Shown here: piece by piece, positions 22,610 through 37,850 of the stretch | How the letters are laid out: each line of letters opens with the position of its first letter | Position numbering within the stretch: the first letter of the stretch is position 1 | Assembly: GCA_024220505.1 (NCBI GenBank) | Contig: JAKZZE010000004.1 | Coordinates: 620,001-684,000 of the forward strand | Direction of reading: 5' to 3' | From: Rhizopus arrhizus | Lineage: Eukaryota; Mucoromycota; Mucoromycetes; Mucorales; Rhizopodaceae | Length of the DNA stretch: 64,000 nt | Notes under the pieces: model-generated | Seen by the model: only the letters and a program-made list of their open reading frames with translations | Told to the model about the DNA's origin: nothing | The model's database searches: none | Made by a program: the position numbers and the translations under genes

Positions 22610-22765
22610 ATCGAGTTACACATGCCTGGTTTTTTATTTATTTGAATAAAACTGCTCGAGGGGATTAATTTTGGAAGAATAAGCTGGCAGATATGCATAC
22701 TTGTAATCTTTCTTTACAATCATTTCACGATAATCCCTCCAAGTTTTTTAAAATGGGCATAGATC
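22610..22765 (-). pseudogene. Fragment of an IS630/Tc1-type DDE transposase
   Basis: On the minus strand the segment reads KDYKYAYLPAYSSKINPLEQFY, matching the conserved block with the third acidic residue (PAYSP-LNP-EQFW) of IS630/Tc1 transposases. Only about 50 codons are recognisable before stops and loss of similarity. Upstream remains may extend toward 22870 but are not assignable. Confidence 0.6.
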
Positions 22766-23413
22766 ATCCTCTTTAAATAATTGCTTTTATTCTGTTTTTA
22801 GGGCTATTTTGTTATTGTTAAAAGAGCTGACAAAACTCTTTTCTGGAATAAGATCGTGCTTTTTTTTAGAGTAATTGATACATTATTACCATCATTTACA
22901 TATAGCTATTGCATTATTGATAGTATACGGCTCAAAATACTATAAAGACAAAGAAAAAAAATTGCAAATTGATATTGGAAATACTGCAATTACAAATCTA
23001 AAAACAATTGCATATATACGGCTAGCTTTTAAAGTATATAAGCATATTGATCAGCTGTTTATTCAAGGCAAGGCTCTCCCTTTTGAATTTCGGCACAAAT
23101 TATATGATTTATGTTTATTGATAATATCTCATTATTTTAAATTTTGAAAAATATGTGCATTTTCTATAAACTCTGACAAAATAAGCAGCGCATGCTTCTG
23201 GCTTTCTTGGATTGACAGTACGGAAAGGTTTGTGAAACATGGTAAAGCGTTTACATGCTTTAAGCATTCTATCCTCTTTTATATGTCGTAATGAATAGAA
23301 CGAGCTATTATTAAAGCATGGTGATTTTCAATTAAAGAAATGTTAAACTCGGTTTTTATTTAAGATAAATAAAATGGTTAATTGGGCTTATAAATATAGA
23401 AAAGACAACTGAT
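22766..23413. other. Intergenic region with no supported gene
   Basis: An open frame at 22875-23147 (plus, 90 codons) has no recognisable domain and lies in transposon debris; I do not annotate it as a gene. Confidence 0.4.
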
Positions 23414-23677
23414 TTAATAGCAAACCCAATCAGTACCTCCTAGATCTTTACATTTGGGGATGAAATATTCTTTAGTATTAGAAGCAGACATGTTGTAGCA
23501 AGTAGTTGTTCCATAAGCAGAGTAAGCGCCATCAGTACCAACTTTAAAGTGAAGCGCGTTGCAGACTTTTCTGGTAATAGAGGAAGCTCCCTTAACACAC
23601 TTACAAGTTTTAGCGGATACAGTAGCGAGGCAGAAGAAGGTAACCAAGGTAAAGATAAATAACTTAACGTTGAGCAT
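23414..23677 (-). CDS. Small secreted cysteine-rich protein
   Basis: A single exon of 87 aa. Residues 1-22 form a strong signal peptide (hydrophobic FIFTLVTFFCLATVSA), probably cleaved after SA. The mature part of about 65 residues holds six cysteines (two in TCKC, then VC, TC, KC and a near-terminal C), enough for three disulfides, and ends WVCY. A TATAAATA element lies at 23713-23720 on the minus strand, and a 41-bp duplicated block sits just beyond it. Secreted Cys-rich proteins of this size in fungi include surface, antimicrobial and effector-like proteins; no family is recognised here and no function is claimed. It stands alone among transposon relics. Confidence 0.75.
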   Translation of the reverse strand: MLNVKLFIFTLVTFFCLATVSAKTCKCVKGASSITRKVCNALHFKVGTDGAYSAYGTTTCYNMSASNTKEYFIPKCKDLGGTDWVCY

Positions 23678-23712
23678 TTTCAGTTAGAAAATAATCCCGA
23701 AAAAGAGACACT

Positions 23713-23720
23713 TATTTATA
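23713..23720 (-). promoter_or_regulatory. TATA box of the Cys-rich secreted protein gene
   Basis: Minus-strand TATAAATA, 35 nt upstream of the ATG at 23677. Position and sequence fit a core promoter with a very short 5' leader. Confidence 0.55.
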
Positions 23721-23724
23721 CTGA

Positions 23725-23817
23725 TTTTTCATGGATCAAACTTTCACAAAGAGATTTTCCAGAAACATTATGATTCTTTTTCATGGATTCGACTTTCACA
23801 AAGAGATTTTCTAGAAA
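23725..23817. repeat. Duplicated 41-bp block with TTCnnGAA cores
   Basis: Two direct copies, 23725-23765 and 23777-23817, agree at 37 of 41 positions. Each ends in a TTCnnGAA core (TTCCAGAA and TTCTAGAA), the inverted unit of heat-shock elements, though a third unit is not well formed. Located 5-100 nt upstream of the TATA box of the Cys-rich gene. Confidence 0.7.
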
Positions 23818-24153
23818 TGTTTATTGCTATCATGTGTAACAAGCTAGGAAAAATATAGTAGAAATGGCATAACAAAGATTTGCTTAGTAAAAAAAAAAGA
23901 ACTTTGTATCGCGTTACAATCCAACCATTGATTTATCCCACGCTAAACTGGACATACTAATGAGAAAGTTCTTATTCTTACCAATTAAGTTAGATCAGTA
24001 TTTAATTTTAATATTTTGATATAGAGAAAGAAAGCTCAAGTATAAAATAATGGAAAAGACGCATTATAAATGCAAATGCAGGCTAGATTGTTACGAAAAG
24101 AAAATTTGATTAAAAATCGAGCAAAAGTGATAGCTTTGATTTTTGCGTACGTG

Positions 24154-24156
<3 letters not shown>

Positions 24157-24193
<37 letters not shown>
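24157..24193. repeat. Poly(T) tract, 37 nt
   Basis: Uninterrupted T run. Confidence 0.95.
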
Positions 24194-24195
<2 letters not shown>

Positions 24196-25958
24196 TTTAA
24201 ACTAACAAAAAAATTTACAATGCTCCCAGTGCCAGTTTGTGGTTTTTCATTTCATTTTCACGGATTCTAATATCCCAATTCACAATGTTCCAATCATCGA
24301 ATTCACAGTTTTTCTTTTTCATTTAGTATTTTTTTTTTCAGCGTAAGGAAATACATATTTAAGCAGAAGCATTTATTACAGTGTTCACGGCGTCAAATTG
24401 CGGTCTTATAAATCAATAGAATGAGAAGATGTAACCAGAAAAGGAGGTCGCCTGTGGGTGATCGGAAATAAAGCAAAAAAAAAAAACAAGAAATGAAAAG
24501 ATTTAAAGCTAGACGCTTTTTGGAAAATAAAACCAGCCTTTTATTGATTCAATATATTTATATGTTTTCGCTATCTAAAGATTGTTTCTTAACCAAGGAG
24601 TCTCCACGAAGAGTTTATTATAAGGAGAAGAACTCACTAGGAAACAGTTATTTAATCCCAGAAAAGGTGACAAAAGCTATTCGCGATACCAATCAGTGCC
24701 CTTCTCACAAGGTTTTCTGTTCTTTTCTTCTGTATTTCCTTAATGATTCTTGGATTAAAGTGAAGCATCAAACCATATGATGTATTGAGGCATGCAACTT
24801 TGTTTTGTCCGTCGGATGAATGCATATTATCTTTTATGATCGACTATGCTGTGGACCTCAATTCGCAACAGGAATTATTCAAACCTACTTTGGAAAGTGA
24901 TCAGAGAATCGCTCGCTGAAATTCTAAGACGCGTTACTGGGAATTGTCCACTCTACTTTTTTTTTGGGGGGGAGAGAGAGATCAAATGGCTTCTTACCTT
25001 CTCGCGGGTTGATCTTGGTAATCAAAGTTGTAATAGATTTGAGAACTAAAAGAGCGTTACAACTTTACTTTTTATTCTTATCATAAATTTTATTATGTGT
25101 GGTTGCTTTAACTTGCTTTATTTCTAGTGATACTGCTCGGTAAGACCATGCCCAAATGAAGCCTTTTGACTATGTGAACTGATTCTCCTTATTAACTCGG
25201 CTACATCTATTGAATAAGGCTTAATGGTTATGAAATGATTGGCCGCACAACAAATAAATTAAACATAAGAACATAGTAATTGTACCTTGATATACTAGAA
25301 ATTTACTATAATGCTTTTTTTTAATATCTCAAGATGATATCTCTGTTAGCTGATCCAGCCTCTTTACCCATGCTACTGAACTAATAAAGAAAAAAGATTA
25401 ATTCTAGATCCCTTCATATTTTTTGTGTAAAATTGAGAACACCACATGCATGAATAAGCACGAATAGAAGCTTTTTTATTTGGATAAACTGACAATATTT
25501 ACCTTTTGTCCTTTTATGTTCCCTACATAGTGATCGTTATAATATCTATAAATAATTGGCATGCACCATCATAGCAGCAAATAATAATCACTGTTGTCTT
25601 TGTTTATATTACAGAGCCATTTGACCATTTGTAAGCAATTATACAGTGAGTAAAAAAACCGTTTCAATGTTCTTCCTAAATATGTTTTTGCTATCATTAC
25701 TACTAGTATATTAAATAAAATGTTACAGCTCATACATCATATGAAAGCGCTAGTTCTTGTGTATAATACAATATACCAATATTATTACTTCCCAAATATT
25801 TGCTCACTAAAACTTGTAAAATTACTACAGTCGGTGCACTTAAACGGTTTTTTAACTCCATTCAAAAAGAACATAAATACCAATAACAATTATGCAGACT
25901 TCATTTTTCATTCATGCAATACACATAAAGTTAAGAGACAAGTATAACGCTTTGCGTT

Positions 25959-25962
<4 letters not shown>

Positions 25963-25994
<32 letters not shown>
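25963..25994. repeat. Poly(A) tract, 32 nt
   Basis: Uninterrupted A run, about 65 nt upstream of a transposase relic. Confidence 0.95.
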
Positions 25995-25995
<1 letters not shown>

Positions 25996-26059
25996 AAGTA
26001 TATAAACACGTTATTTTATTAATAGACGCATAACGAATTTTACTCTTTTTTATTTAACG

Positions 26060-26452
26060 TATTCAACCCAGGATGCTCAAAAAGATTTGAGAGCGCTCTT
26101 AGAGACTAATTTGTCTTATGGGGAGATTGCTGATCGCTTGATTCTCTGAAGCCACTGTTCATCGATACTGCAAGCAATATGATAACCAAAGACACGATAA
26201 TACTGGCGGACGACCTCAAAACTTAACTGAAGCAAACAAGTCCCTCATGAAGAGAATGGTAATCTTAGGGCAGTTGAAATCAGGCGTTGAAGCCTACGAT
26301 TATTTCAAGACCATTTATCCAAGATTGACTTACAACGCCTTAAAAAGCCTAAGATTAAAATCCCGAGCAAAAAGAAAGGGAATCTTTTTAAACAACCATA
26401 CATTGCAACTGTCACAATTTTTAACAAGGCTTTTTGTTACTCTCCTTTTTTA
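26060..26452 (+). pseudogene. N-terminal fragment of a Tc1-like transposase
   Basis: Plus-strand frames read LETNLSYGEIADRL, a first helix-turn-helix, then after one frameshift EATVHRYCKQY and the linker GGRPQNLTEANK. The GGRP linker between two helix-turn-helix units is characteristic of Tc1/IS630 transposases. Only the DNA-binding part is present, broken by a shift and a stop; the DDE domain is absent. Confidence 0.6.
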
Positions 26453-26460
26453 GTAGTTAC

Positions 26461-26830
26461 TTAATTTGATTCAGATGCTTCACTAGAAGGTAAGCCTTTC
26501 TGATATTGCCATGTTGGTTGCTTCTTTACCGTTTTTGTTTTACGGTACTCACATATGAAGTAACGCGTTTCCTTCGGCAACAAACAAGCCTTAAATGGCT
26601 CTTCCGACATATGGGAAACAGCAATAGCATTTCCCTTATTAACATGAATCTGATATTTGATCCAATTAGCATGATGAATAGCAACATTGGTAAACCAAGC
26701 GTTAAATTCCGTTTTATCTGCAAACTGGGATATTGGCCAAATATTCATTAGCATATTCAGGAGCGCTTCTTTGAGCAAAATGATATTGAGAAATGCTGAT
26801 AGATGAAGAAGAGGACATTTTATATATTAT
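26461..26830 (-). pseudogene. Fragment resembling a MULE/FAR1-type DNA-binding region
   Basis: The minus strand has an ATG near 26818 (MSSSSSISISQYHF) and, after a one-base frame change near 26730, continues FADKTEFNAWFTNV to a stop at 26461. The phrase RYFICEYRKTKTVKK resembles the Cys-containing RYxCxRxG segment of FAR1/MULE-transposase N-termini. The match is weak, the downstream transposase is missing, and the frame is broken, so it is called a relic. Confidence 0.35.
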
Positions 26831-26933
26831 TTTTAGGAAAAGTATGTATCTGCAAATAAGGTAATTGATAAATCTAAAAAGCATTCATCAAGATGTGGCT
26901 GCTGCAATATATGGTTGTTTAAGGGATTCCGTA

Positions 26934-27097
26934 AAGCTTCTTCTGCTAGATTGGTATTTCATCTAGCGGCAATGGTTCCAATATCCACGGTCATTTTCTG
27001 TTTGTTTGTTCGTGGGTTTAAGCCCTGTTATTAAAAATGTTTCTTACGATGACCAGATAAAATGCGGCATCCGAATAAAATTCTCATACACAAAAAA
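26934..27097. repeat. Dispersed repeat, copy B
   Basis: Second copy of the approximately 160-bp repeat at 10321-10480. Lies directly beside the MULE-like relic. Confidence 0.75.
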
Positions 27098-27368
27098 GAA
27101 TTTGACAGGCAGGAAGAATGGGCGGGGCTATGTGTATAAGGTAACTGCTCTGATATGCAAGCTAAACCTAAGTCCAAGTTTATTAAATAAAGTTTAGACA
27201 ATTATTCAAATTGCTTTACATCCACAATAAAACAATAGTTGAAAATAAATGGGAATTCAGATACAAAATGTAATTGCTTAATCTGCAAGTTTGAGGAAAG
27301 CATATGCGTGTTTGTTAAAAAAAAGAGGATATATTACCAAATAAATTTGAGCCTGATAAAAAAGATGC
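27098..27368. other. Short spacer
   Basis: The end of the transposon-rich region and 3' flank of the next gene; nothing recognised. Confidence 0.5.
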
Positions 27369-27804
27369 TTATAAAATGAGCTTGCTATTTTGAATATTTT
27401 GGACGGTTTGATCAATGACTGAAATTGCTGTGGTTACTTTTTTAATAGATGCTGTAGTTTTGGTCTTCATTTCTGGAACTGCTTCGTTCAAGCTCATAAA
27501 AGAGTTAACCAAGGCACGTGTGTTCGTTTCAGTTAGTTCAGATATCTGTACGTTCTTTGATTTATCCTCATCTTTGTAAAACACTGCACACAGAAACACC
27601 ATCAATTTTCTGTTTTTTATTCTTTAAAATGTAATTGTTACCTTGGTGCTCACCCAAATTAATTTTTTCTGTTTTTATAAAATCTTCTAAGTTGAAAGAA
27701 TAAGAAGCATCTTTATCACTTTTATTGATATGACTAATAACTGAAACGTAACTCAAGTTAATATCTGTTTTTTCAGGCTGTGAATTGAATAGTCCAAGTT
27801 GCAT
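27369..27804 (-). CDS. Small coiled-coil protein, unknown (BLOC/BORC-subunit-like size)
   Basis: Two exons, 27804-27642 and 27583-27369, joined across a 58-nt intron (GTAACA to GCAG, phase 1), give 125 aa. The splice removes in-frame stops. The N-terminal half (MQLGLFNSQ...) is hydrophilic; residues 55-125 form an amphipathic helix (SELTETNTRALVNSF, then IKKVTTAISVIDQTVQNI) typical of small subunits of lysosome-trafficking or kinetochore complexes. No family is recognised with confidence. It is transcribed divergently from the seryl-tRNA synthetase gene, with only 126 nt between the two start codons. Confidence 0.65.
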
Positions 27805-27930
27805 GTTATATTAAAAGGTGTAAAAGCCGCACAAAAAGGGCGCATATAATCCAATTGATACAATCTCCGATGAAGAATAAATTTTTTTTCGAGTTTTATA
27901 CTTTTTTTTTCAGTCAAACAAAATAACGCA
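27805..27930. promoter_or_regulatory. Compact bidirectional promoter
   Basis: The 126 nt between the divergent ATG codons at 27804 and 27931 must carry both core promoters and both 5' leaders. It holds a T-rich run just before the synthetase start. No TATA box is obvious. Confidence 0.5.
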
Positions 27931-29378
27931 ATGCTTGATATCAACTTACTTTTAGAAGATCGTGGTGGTAATCCCGAAGCTGTAAAGGAATCTCAAAGAA
28001 GACGTGGCGCTTCTGTTGAAATTATCGACGAAATCATTGCTGAATACAAAGAATGGACTACAAGTATGTGTACCTTTTTATAATTAACAAGATAGCTAAC
28101 ATGAGATGTTATATTTTTATCACAGTTCAATTTGATAGTGATCAAAAGAATAAAGAAATGAATGCTTTACAAAAGGAAATTGGCAAGAAATACAAGGCAA
28201 AGGAAGATCCTTCTGAATTACTTGCTAAAAAGGCCGAGTTACAAAAGAGTAAGGAAGAGCTTGTTGCCAAAGCCAAAGACAAAGAAACCTCTTGGAAGAA
28301 TAAGTTAAACACTCTCGGCAACATTGTTCATGCCTCTGTTCCTACCTCAATGGACGAAGACAATAACGAAATTATTCGTACTTATTTCCACAATGGTGTT
28401 GAACCCGTCAAGAGAACTGATATCTTGTCTCATCATGAAGTTCTTACTCGTTTAGATGGTTATGATCAAGAACGTGGTGCAAAGGTTGCTGGTCACCGTG
28501 GTTATTTCTTGACTAGTGTTGGTGTTGATCTTAACTTGGCTTTGATTAGTTACGGTCTTAACTTCCTTGGTAGACACGGCTACAAGAAATTACAAACACC
28601 CTTTTTCATGAACAAAGAAATGATGGCTAAGACTGCTCAATTGTCTCAATTTGATGAAGAGCTTTATAAGGTAAATCTCCTCTTACTGAATATGGAGAAA
28701 CATGTCATGAATTATTTTATTTAGGTTTCTGGTGATGGTGAAGATAAATACCTTATTGCCACCTCTGAACAACCTATTTCTGCTTTCCATTCTGGTGAGT
28801 GGTTTGAAAAGCCCAGCGAACAGTTGCCTATCAAATATGCTGGTTACTCTACCTGTTTCCGTAAGGAAGCTGGTGCTCACGGTAAGGATACCTGGGGTAT
28901 TTTCCGTGTTCACCAGTTTGAAAAGATTGAACAATTTGTCTTGACTGCACCCGAAAAGTCTTGGGAAATGTTTAATGAAATGATTGAACACTCTGAAGGA
29001 TTTTTCCAAAGTCTTGGTCTTTCTTACCGTGTTGTTGCTATTGTCTCTGGTGCATTGAACAATGCTGCTGCTAAGAAATATGATTTGGAAGCCTGGTTCC
29101 CTTACCAAGGTGAATACAAGGAACTTGTCTCTTGTTCCAACTGTACTGATTATCAATCTCGTAACTTGGAAATCCGTTGCGGTGTCAAGAAGATGTCTGA
29201 TCGTGAGAAGAAATATGTCCATTGCTTGAATTCTACTTTATGTGCCACTGAAAGAGCCATGTGTGCTTTATTAGAAAACTGGCAACGTGAAGATGGTTTA
29301 GAAGTTCCCCCTCCATTAGTTCCCTACATGGATGGTCGTACATTTATTCCTTATGTTAAACCTGCACCCAAGAAATAA
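27931..29378 (+). CDS. SES1: Seryl-tRNA synthetase, cytosolic
   Basis: Exons 27931-28063, 28126-28670 and 28725-29378 encode 443 aa, the usual length for cytosolic eukaryotic SerRS. It charges tRNA(Ser) with serine. The N-terminal [18 protein letters not shown] leads into the long antiparallel coiled-coil arm (about 45-110) that grips the tRNA variable arm. The class II catalytic domain follows: motif 2 [20 protein letters not shown] (about 285-305) and motif 3 near the C-terminus ([12 protein letters not shown], about 385-400, with the conserved Arg). No mitochondrial presequence is seen. Codon use is biased to C/T-ending codons, as expected for a highly expressed gene. Its 3' end faces a small gene, with a 47-nt gap. 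Confidence 0.96.
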
Positions 29379-29425
29379 AAAGCTGAAAAAAAAAAGCAAA
29401 CATACACGATATTTTATTAGAAAAC

Positions 29426-29753
29426 TTATTGAAGTTTTTCCAACATAGAAGTGAGTTTGTTATGAACTTTTGCTAAGCCTGTTGCTATTTTTGCTTGATC
29501 CTGATTCTCATAAGGGTCATCCAAAAGATTGTTTGCATCACGGTTATCAATGATACCTTCTCGATACTGTTCATCAATGTGATGAAGCTTGTTTTGCAAA
29601 TGTTGGATGTCCTTAGCAGTGTAATCCTGCTTAGACAAGCTTTCTGCTTCTTGTCTGACATCTTTGAGTTGATGAATTACTCCTTCTACAATTTGCTTTT
29701 AGTAATTCAATTTAAGAATAGTAAAGTAAATCCTTACGAAGATCTTTTTTCAT
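29426..29753 (-). CDS. Small helical protein, unknown
   Basis: Two exons, 29753-29738 (16 nt: MKKDL plus one base) and 29685-29426, with a 52-nt intron (GTAAGG to TGTAG), give 91 aa. The first exon is too short for simple ORF calling. Using the nearer AG (AAAAG) gives the wrong phase, while TGTAG gives an open frame from ATG to stop. The protein is almost wholly charged helix (QGVIHQLKDVRQEAESL, then QHLQNKLHHIDEQY) with an acidic middle (NNLLDDPYENQDQ). No family recognised. Convergent with SES1. Confidence 0.65.
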
Positions 29754-30015
29754 ATTGAAATATTGCTATGATAAACCAAAAAAAAAAAGCGTAGATATTT
29801 TATATACGTTGCAATATTATGCAGCAAAAACCCTTCTCCCAATGCTTTTCTCATGACGATATGATTACAAACAAAGAACATTTATGCCGTCCATCAATTA
29901 AAGCTTAAAAGAACTTATAATACAACATAAAGACTTTGTCAACTGTGGTTTTATTACTTTTTAGAAAAAATATTAGAATAAAGTCCCCGTCTCTGACTTA
30001 AAGCAAGATTTTTTT

Positions 30016-31886
30016 TTATGTTTCAATTTGTCTTTCTAAGCGATCAAGACGATCACGAAGAGTATTCAACATGGTTTGATATTCATGCGGTCCAATGTCA
30101 TTCTGTGATCGGACGATAGTGGGCGGTGTTTGAAGCTCTTCATGCTGTTGTTGTTCTTCACTTCTCTTTTCGGACATTGCAACCAAGTCTTCTGCCACAG
30201 CCCTCTCTTCTCTTGTAGCACTTGGTAATGGAGAAGGCAAAGAATGTGATGTTGAATTGGGCTCTAATTGACTAGATTGTTGCTGCTGCTGCTGCTGTTG
30301 TTGTTGTCTTTGTCTATCCTGTTCATTCATTCGGCTTTCTACTGATTCAATGCGTCGTATAAGTAAATCAATTTTCTTTTCCATCTGTGATATGTACTCC
30401 CACTGGGCTTCTTTAACTTGGTTTCTCACTAATCCTTCAATAGTGGTTGCAGATGCTTGGAGTGTTTGCATAAGGGATGAAGAACGTCGAATTTGATCAT
30501 CTAACGTGGTTTTCAATGTGCGTGTGGTCTCAATTGTATCAAACAAATGTTCAAAGGGTTGAAGGTATTGTTGACGTTGTAGTGCTGCAAATGAGCTTGT
30601 AGTAGGTGTTTTGGGCGGTAAAGGCACACTAGCTGCTGATGCAGCAACAGGCTCCAAGTTTCTTTGTGAGCCATAATGTGATTTTCCATTAAAGTGAGAA
30701 GATGTAGCACTGAACTGCTGATAGGCTACATTTTCTCTACTAGTGGGGTGGGCAGAGTGTGGAGGTTGTTGCTGGGAAGGCACAATAGGAGGTATAGCGA
30801 ATTCTTGTCTTCTGGGTGATGGTTGATGAGGAAAAGCAGGTCTAGCTGTTGCAGGTGCAGGAATAATAGGTACATTATGTTGAGTAGAATTAAGACGCGC
30901 TCCATGATTTCCGCGAGCTGTAGAAAAAAATGTTATAGAAAGTAGAAATAAAAATATTTTTGATGCTTACCCAAATTTGATTTTTGGTGTTGAGCTTGAT
31001 GTTGAAGTACGGCTTGACTAAAATTAGAATTAATTGGTGCTGAACGAACACCAGTTAATTGTTCATGGTAGGAAGGTGCAAAGATGGTTAAATTCAAAGC
31101 ATTTTTATGTTTAGTAGATATTCTTTTTTTATGCTGCTGTTCAGAATCTCCTACAGGATACGAATGTATCTTTTTTGCCAGCTGTCTTGAAGATGATCCA
31201 GCAGACATAGAAAGACGTCTTTTTTCTCTCTCAGTGCTTTCTAGTCCATTTTGTGAAGGTGAGGAGCCACTGATTCTTTGCTTTTTATTTGCGTGATCAA
31301 TTATACTAGGGTAAAAGGGATAAATAAAACAGTTATCACATTTAGTGTCTTTTTTATGATACCTTTGTCTTCTTAATTCATTTGAACTCAGTAAAACTTT
31401 GTCTAAAGCCATAGCACTCCTTGCTTCTGGAATGGTCTGATGAATGGAAGGTGATAATGGTTCAGTCTTTATTACTTTCTTTCCCTCTTCTTCAATAGCA
31501 TCTTGCAAATTTTCTAATGGTAATTGTACTGATTCCCAAATATGTTCTTCTTTAGGAGCTCGAGTAAATTCCGGAAAGGTTTGCAGTATAGCATCAGCTA
31601 AACCTTTTTGATAATCGTCAGGCTTGAATTTACAGAGTTCAACCAACATGTATTTGTTGTGTTTAAAGGCCAAATCAATCAAGACTTTTGTATCCAAATA
31701 AGTATCTTCGTGGTCTTTGTAACAGTTTTCATAAGGACCTTCTTTAAAACAAGTTGGTGGTAAATCAAAGAGTGGTATAATATCTGATAGCCGATATAAT
31801 AATGTATCAGTATTTGGTAAACGAAAGAGAATCAGTGGTTTTTTGTTTGTTGAATATCTTCCAAGAAGCTGGCTTAACACTTTCAT
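30016..31886 (-). CDS. Large hypothetical protein with Q-rich coiled coil
   Basis: Two exons, 31886-30971 and 30917-30016, intron of 53 nt (GTAAGC to CTACAG), give 605 aa. I start at 31886 (MKVLSQLLGRY) rather than the upstream in-frame ATG at 31949, which would add Phe-rich sequence from a poly(A) tract. Residues 1-110 look globular (LLYRLSDIIPLFDLPP; CFKEGPYENCYKD). A basic, Ser-rich middle contains KKQR and KKHKNAL clusters that could be nuclear signals, plus a CDNC pair. The C-terminal third is a proline-rich linker then a coiled coil with a ten-residue polyglutamine run and a final leucine-zipper-like helix (LNTLRDRLDRLERQIET). A nuclear or chromatin-associated role is a guess; no family recognised. 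Confidence 0.75.
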
Positions 31887-31894
31887 CCTTTTGT

Positions 31895-31898
<4 letters not shown>

Positions 31899-31925
<27 letters not shown>
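31899..31925. repeat. Poly(A) tract, 27 nt
   Basis: Lies directly upstream of the start of the 605-aa gene (a T run in its sense), typical of fungal promoter T-tracts. Confidence 0.9.
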
Positions 31926-31930
<5 letters not shown>

Positions 31931-32011
31931 AGCGCACGAAAAAAAGCAAGTTAATTTAACTTAATTTCTGATTGGATATTAATTTATTAAGAAAACATTA
32001 AAAATAAATTT

Positions 32012-36961
<4,950 letters not shown>

Positions 36962-37024
36962 TTAAAAGCGGAAAGAAAAGGGGAGGGGTGGATAAATGGA
37001 GATTTAAACTTAACATATAAATAA

Positions 37025-37031
37025 TGACTCA
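37025..37031. promoter_or_regulatory. Gcn4/CPC-type binding site upstream of ARO1
   Basis: TGACTCA, the canonical palindromic site for Gcn4/CpcA bZIP activators, lies 82 nt before the ARO1 ATG. In yeast and filamentous fungi AROM genes are under general amino-acid control, so function is plausible; binding is inferred. Confidence 0.6.
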
Positions 37032-37850
37032 GAGGAAAGCGCGTCACCTAATGGGCGAATCAAAAGTGTCATAGAAAGTATGTAATTTCATTGGGCAATT
37101 TAATCGTAATAAGTTGTCATTACTCTTTTCCCATGTAAAAAGGAACTGAATTATTTACATTATTGATGATATGCGAAATGATTCATTCAAGGTAATGGCT
37201 TACTATGAGTGCACAAATCTAGGCTTACTGCATGACTTTATGAAATAATCTTGAATCAAATGCAATTTTTTTTTATCTATTACACAACAAATGTTTCGTA
37301 AAATAGCGAATTAAAAGCTGAGAGCGATTAGTTCGCGTTGTGAAAAGTCATTTTGATTATTTGCGTTATATTGCCCAATTTAAAGATATTTATATTCTTC
37401 GAATTAGAGAGAGTTAAATTATTTACTAGCTTTTGTACTTTAGTATCTCTACGCTACATTTTTCTTTACATGGCTTTCCATATATATCTCAATAGCAATT
37501 ATGGCGTTTTCACTTGAGTTTTTATAGCATTTTCTCTCTATTAAAAGTCTTTTAAAGCTTTTATAGAAAAAAGGGATTCGAAATTTTTTAAAAATTATAA
37601 GAATAACCCTAGAATAACCAAAAGTAAAAGCAGCGTTTTATTACTGAATGTAGAAATCCAACAAAAAGGTTTCCATTTTCAATGTATTGACTTGTATTTC
37701 TTAAATATCATCAAATGGCATTAGGCTACCTATACAAGAGTGTAGGTATTTACTTTGTGAGCTTTGCTAAACGTTTCTTTACAAGTTGCTTTTAAGATAT
37801 TCAAATCTTCTGGATTTTATAGTAGCATAAAATGCTTTCGTCTTCTAATA
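37032..37850. other. ARO1 upstream intergenic region
   Basis: AT-rich, with no supported gene. The ARO1 promoter presumably occupies the first few hundred bases. Confidence 0.45.

Larger units (their letters stand above)
23818..26055. other. Gene-poor region with simple repeats
   Basis: Contains a 37-nt poly(T) (24157-24193) and a 32-nt poly(A) (25963-25994). Open frames at 24493-24780 and 24846-25049 show a few plausible phrases (for example KAIRDTNQCPSHK) but no start, splice or domain support; they look like old transposon sequence. Nothing else is recognised. Confidence 0.4.

Noticed and set aside
22875..23147. 90-codon plus-strand frame
   Set aside because: No domain, AT-driven composition, and next to a transposase fragment; could be chance.
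24493..25049. Two frames of 95 and 67 codons
   Set aside because: A few plausible residues but no splice join, start or family; likely eroded transposon.
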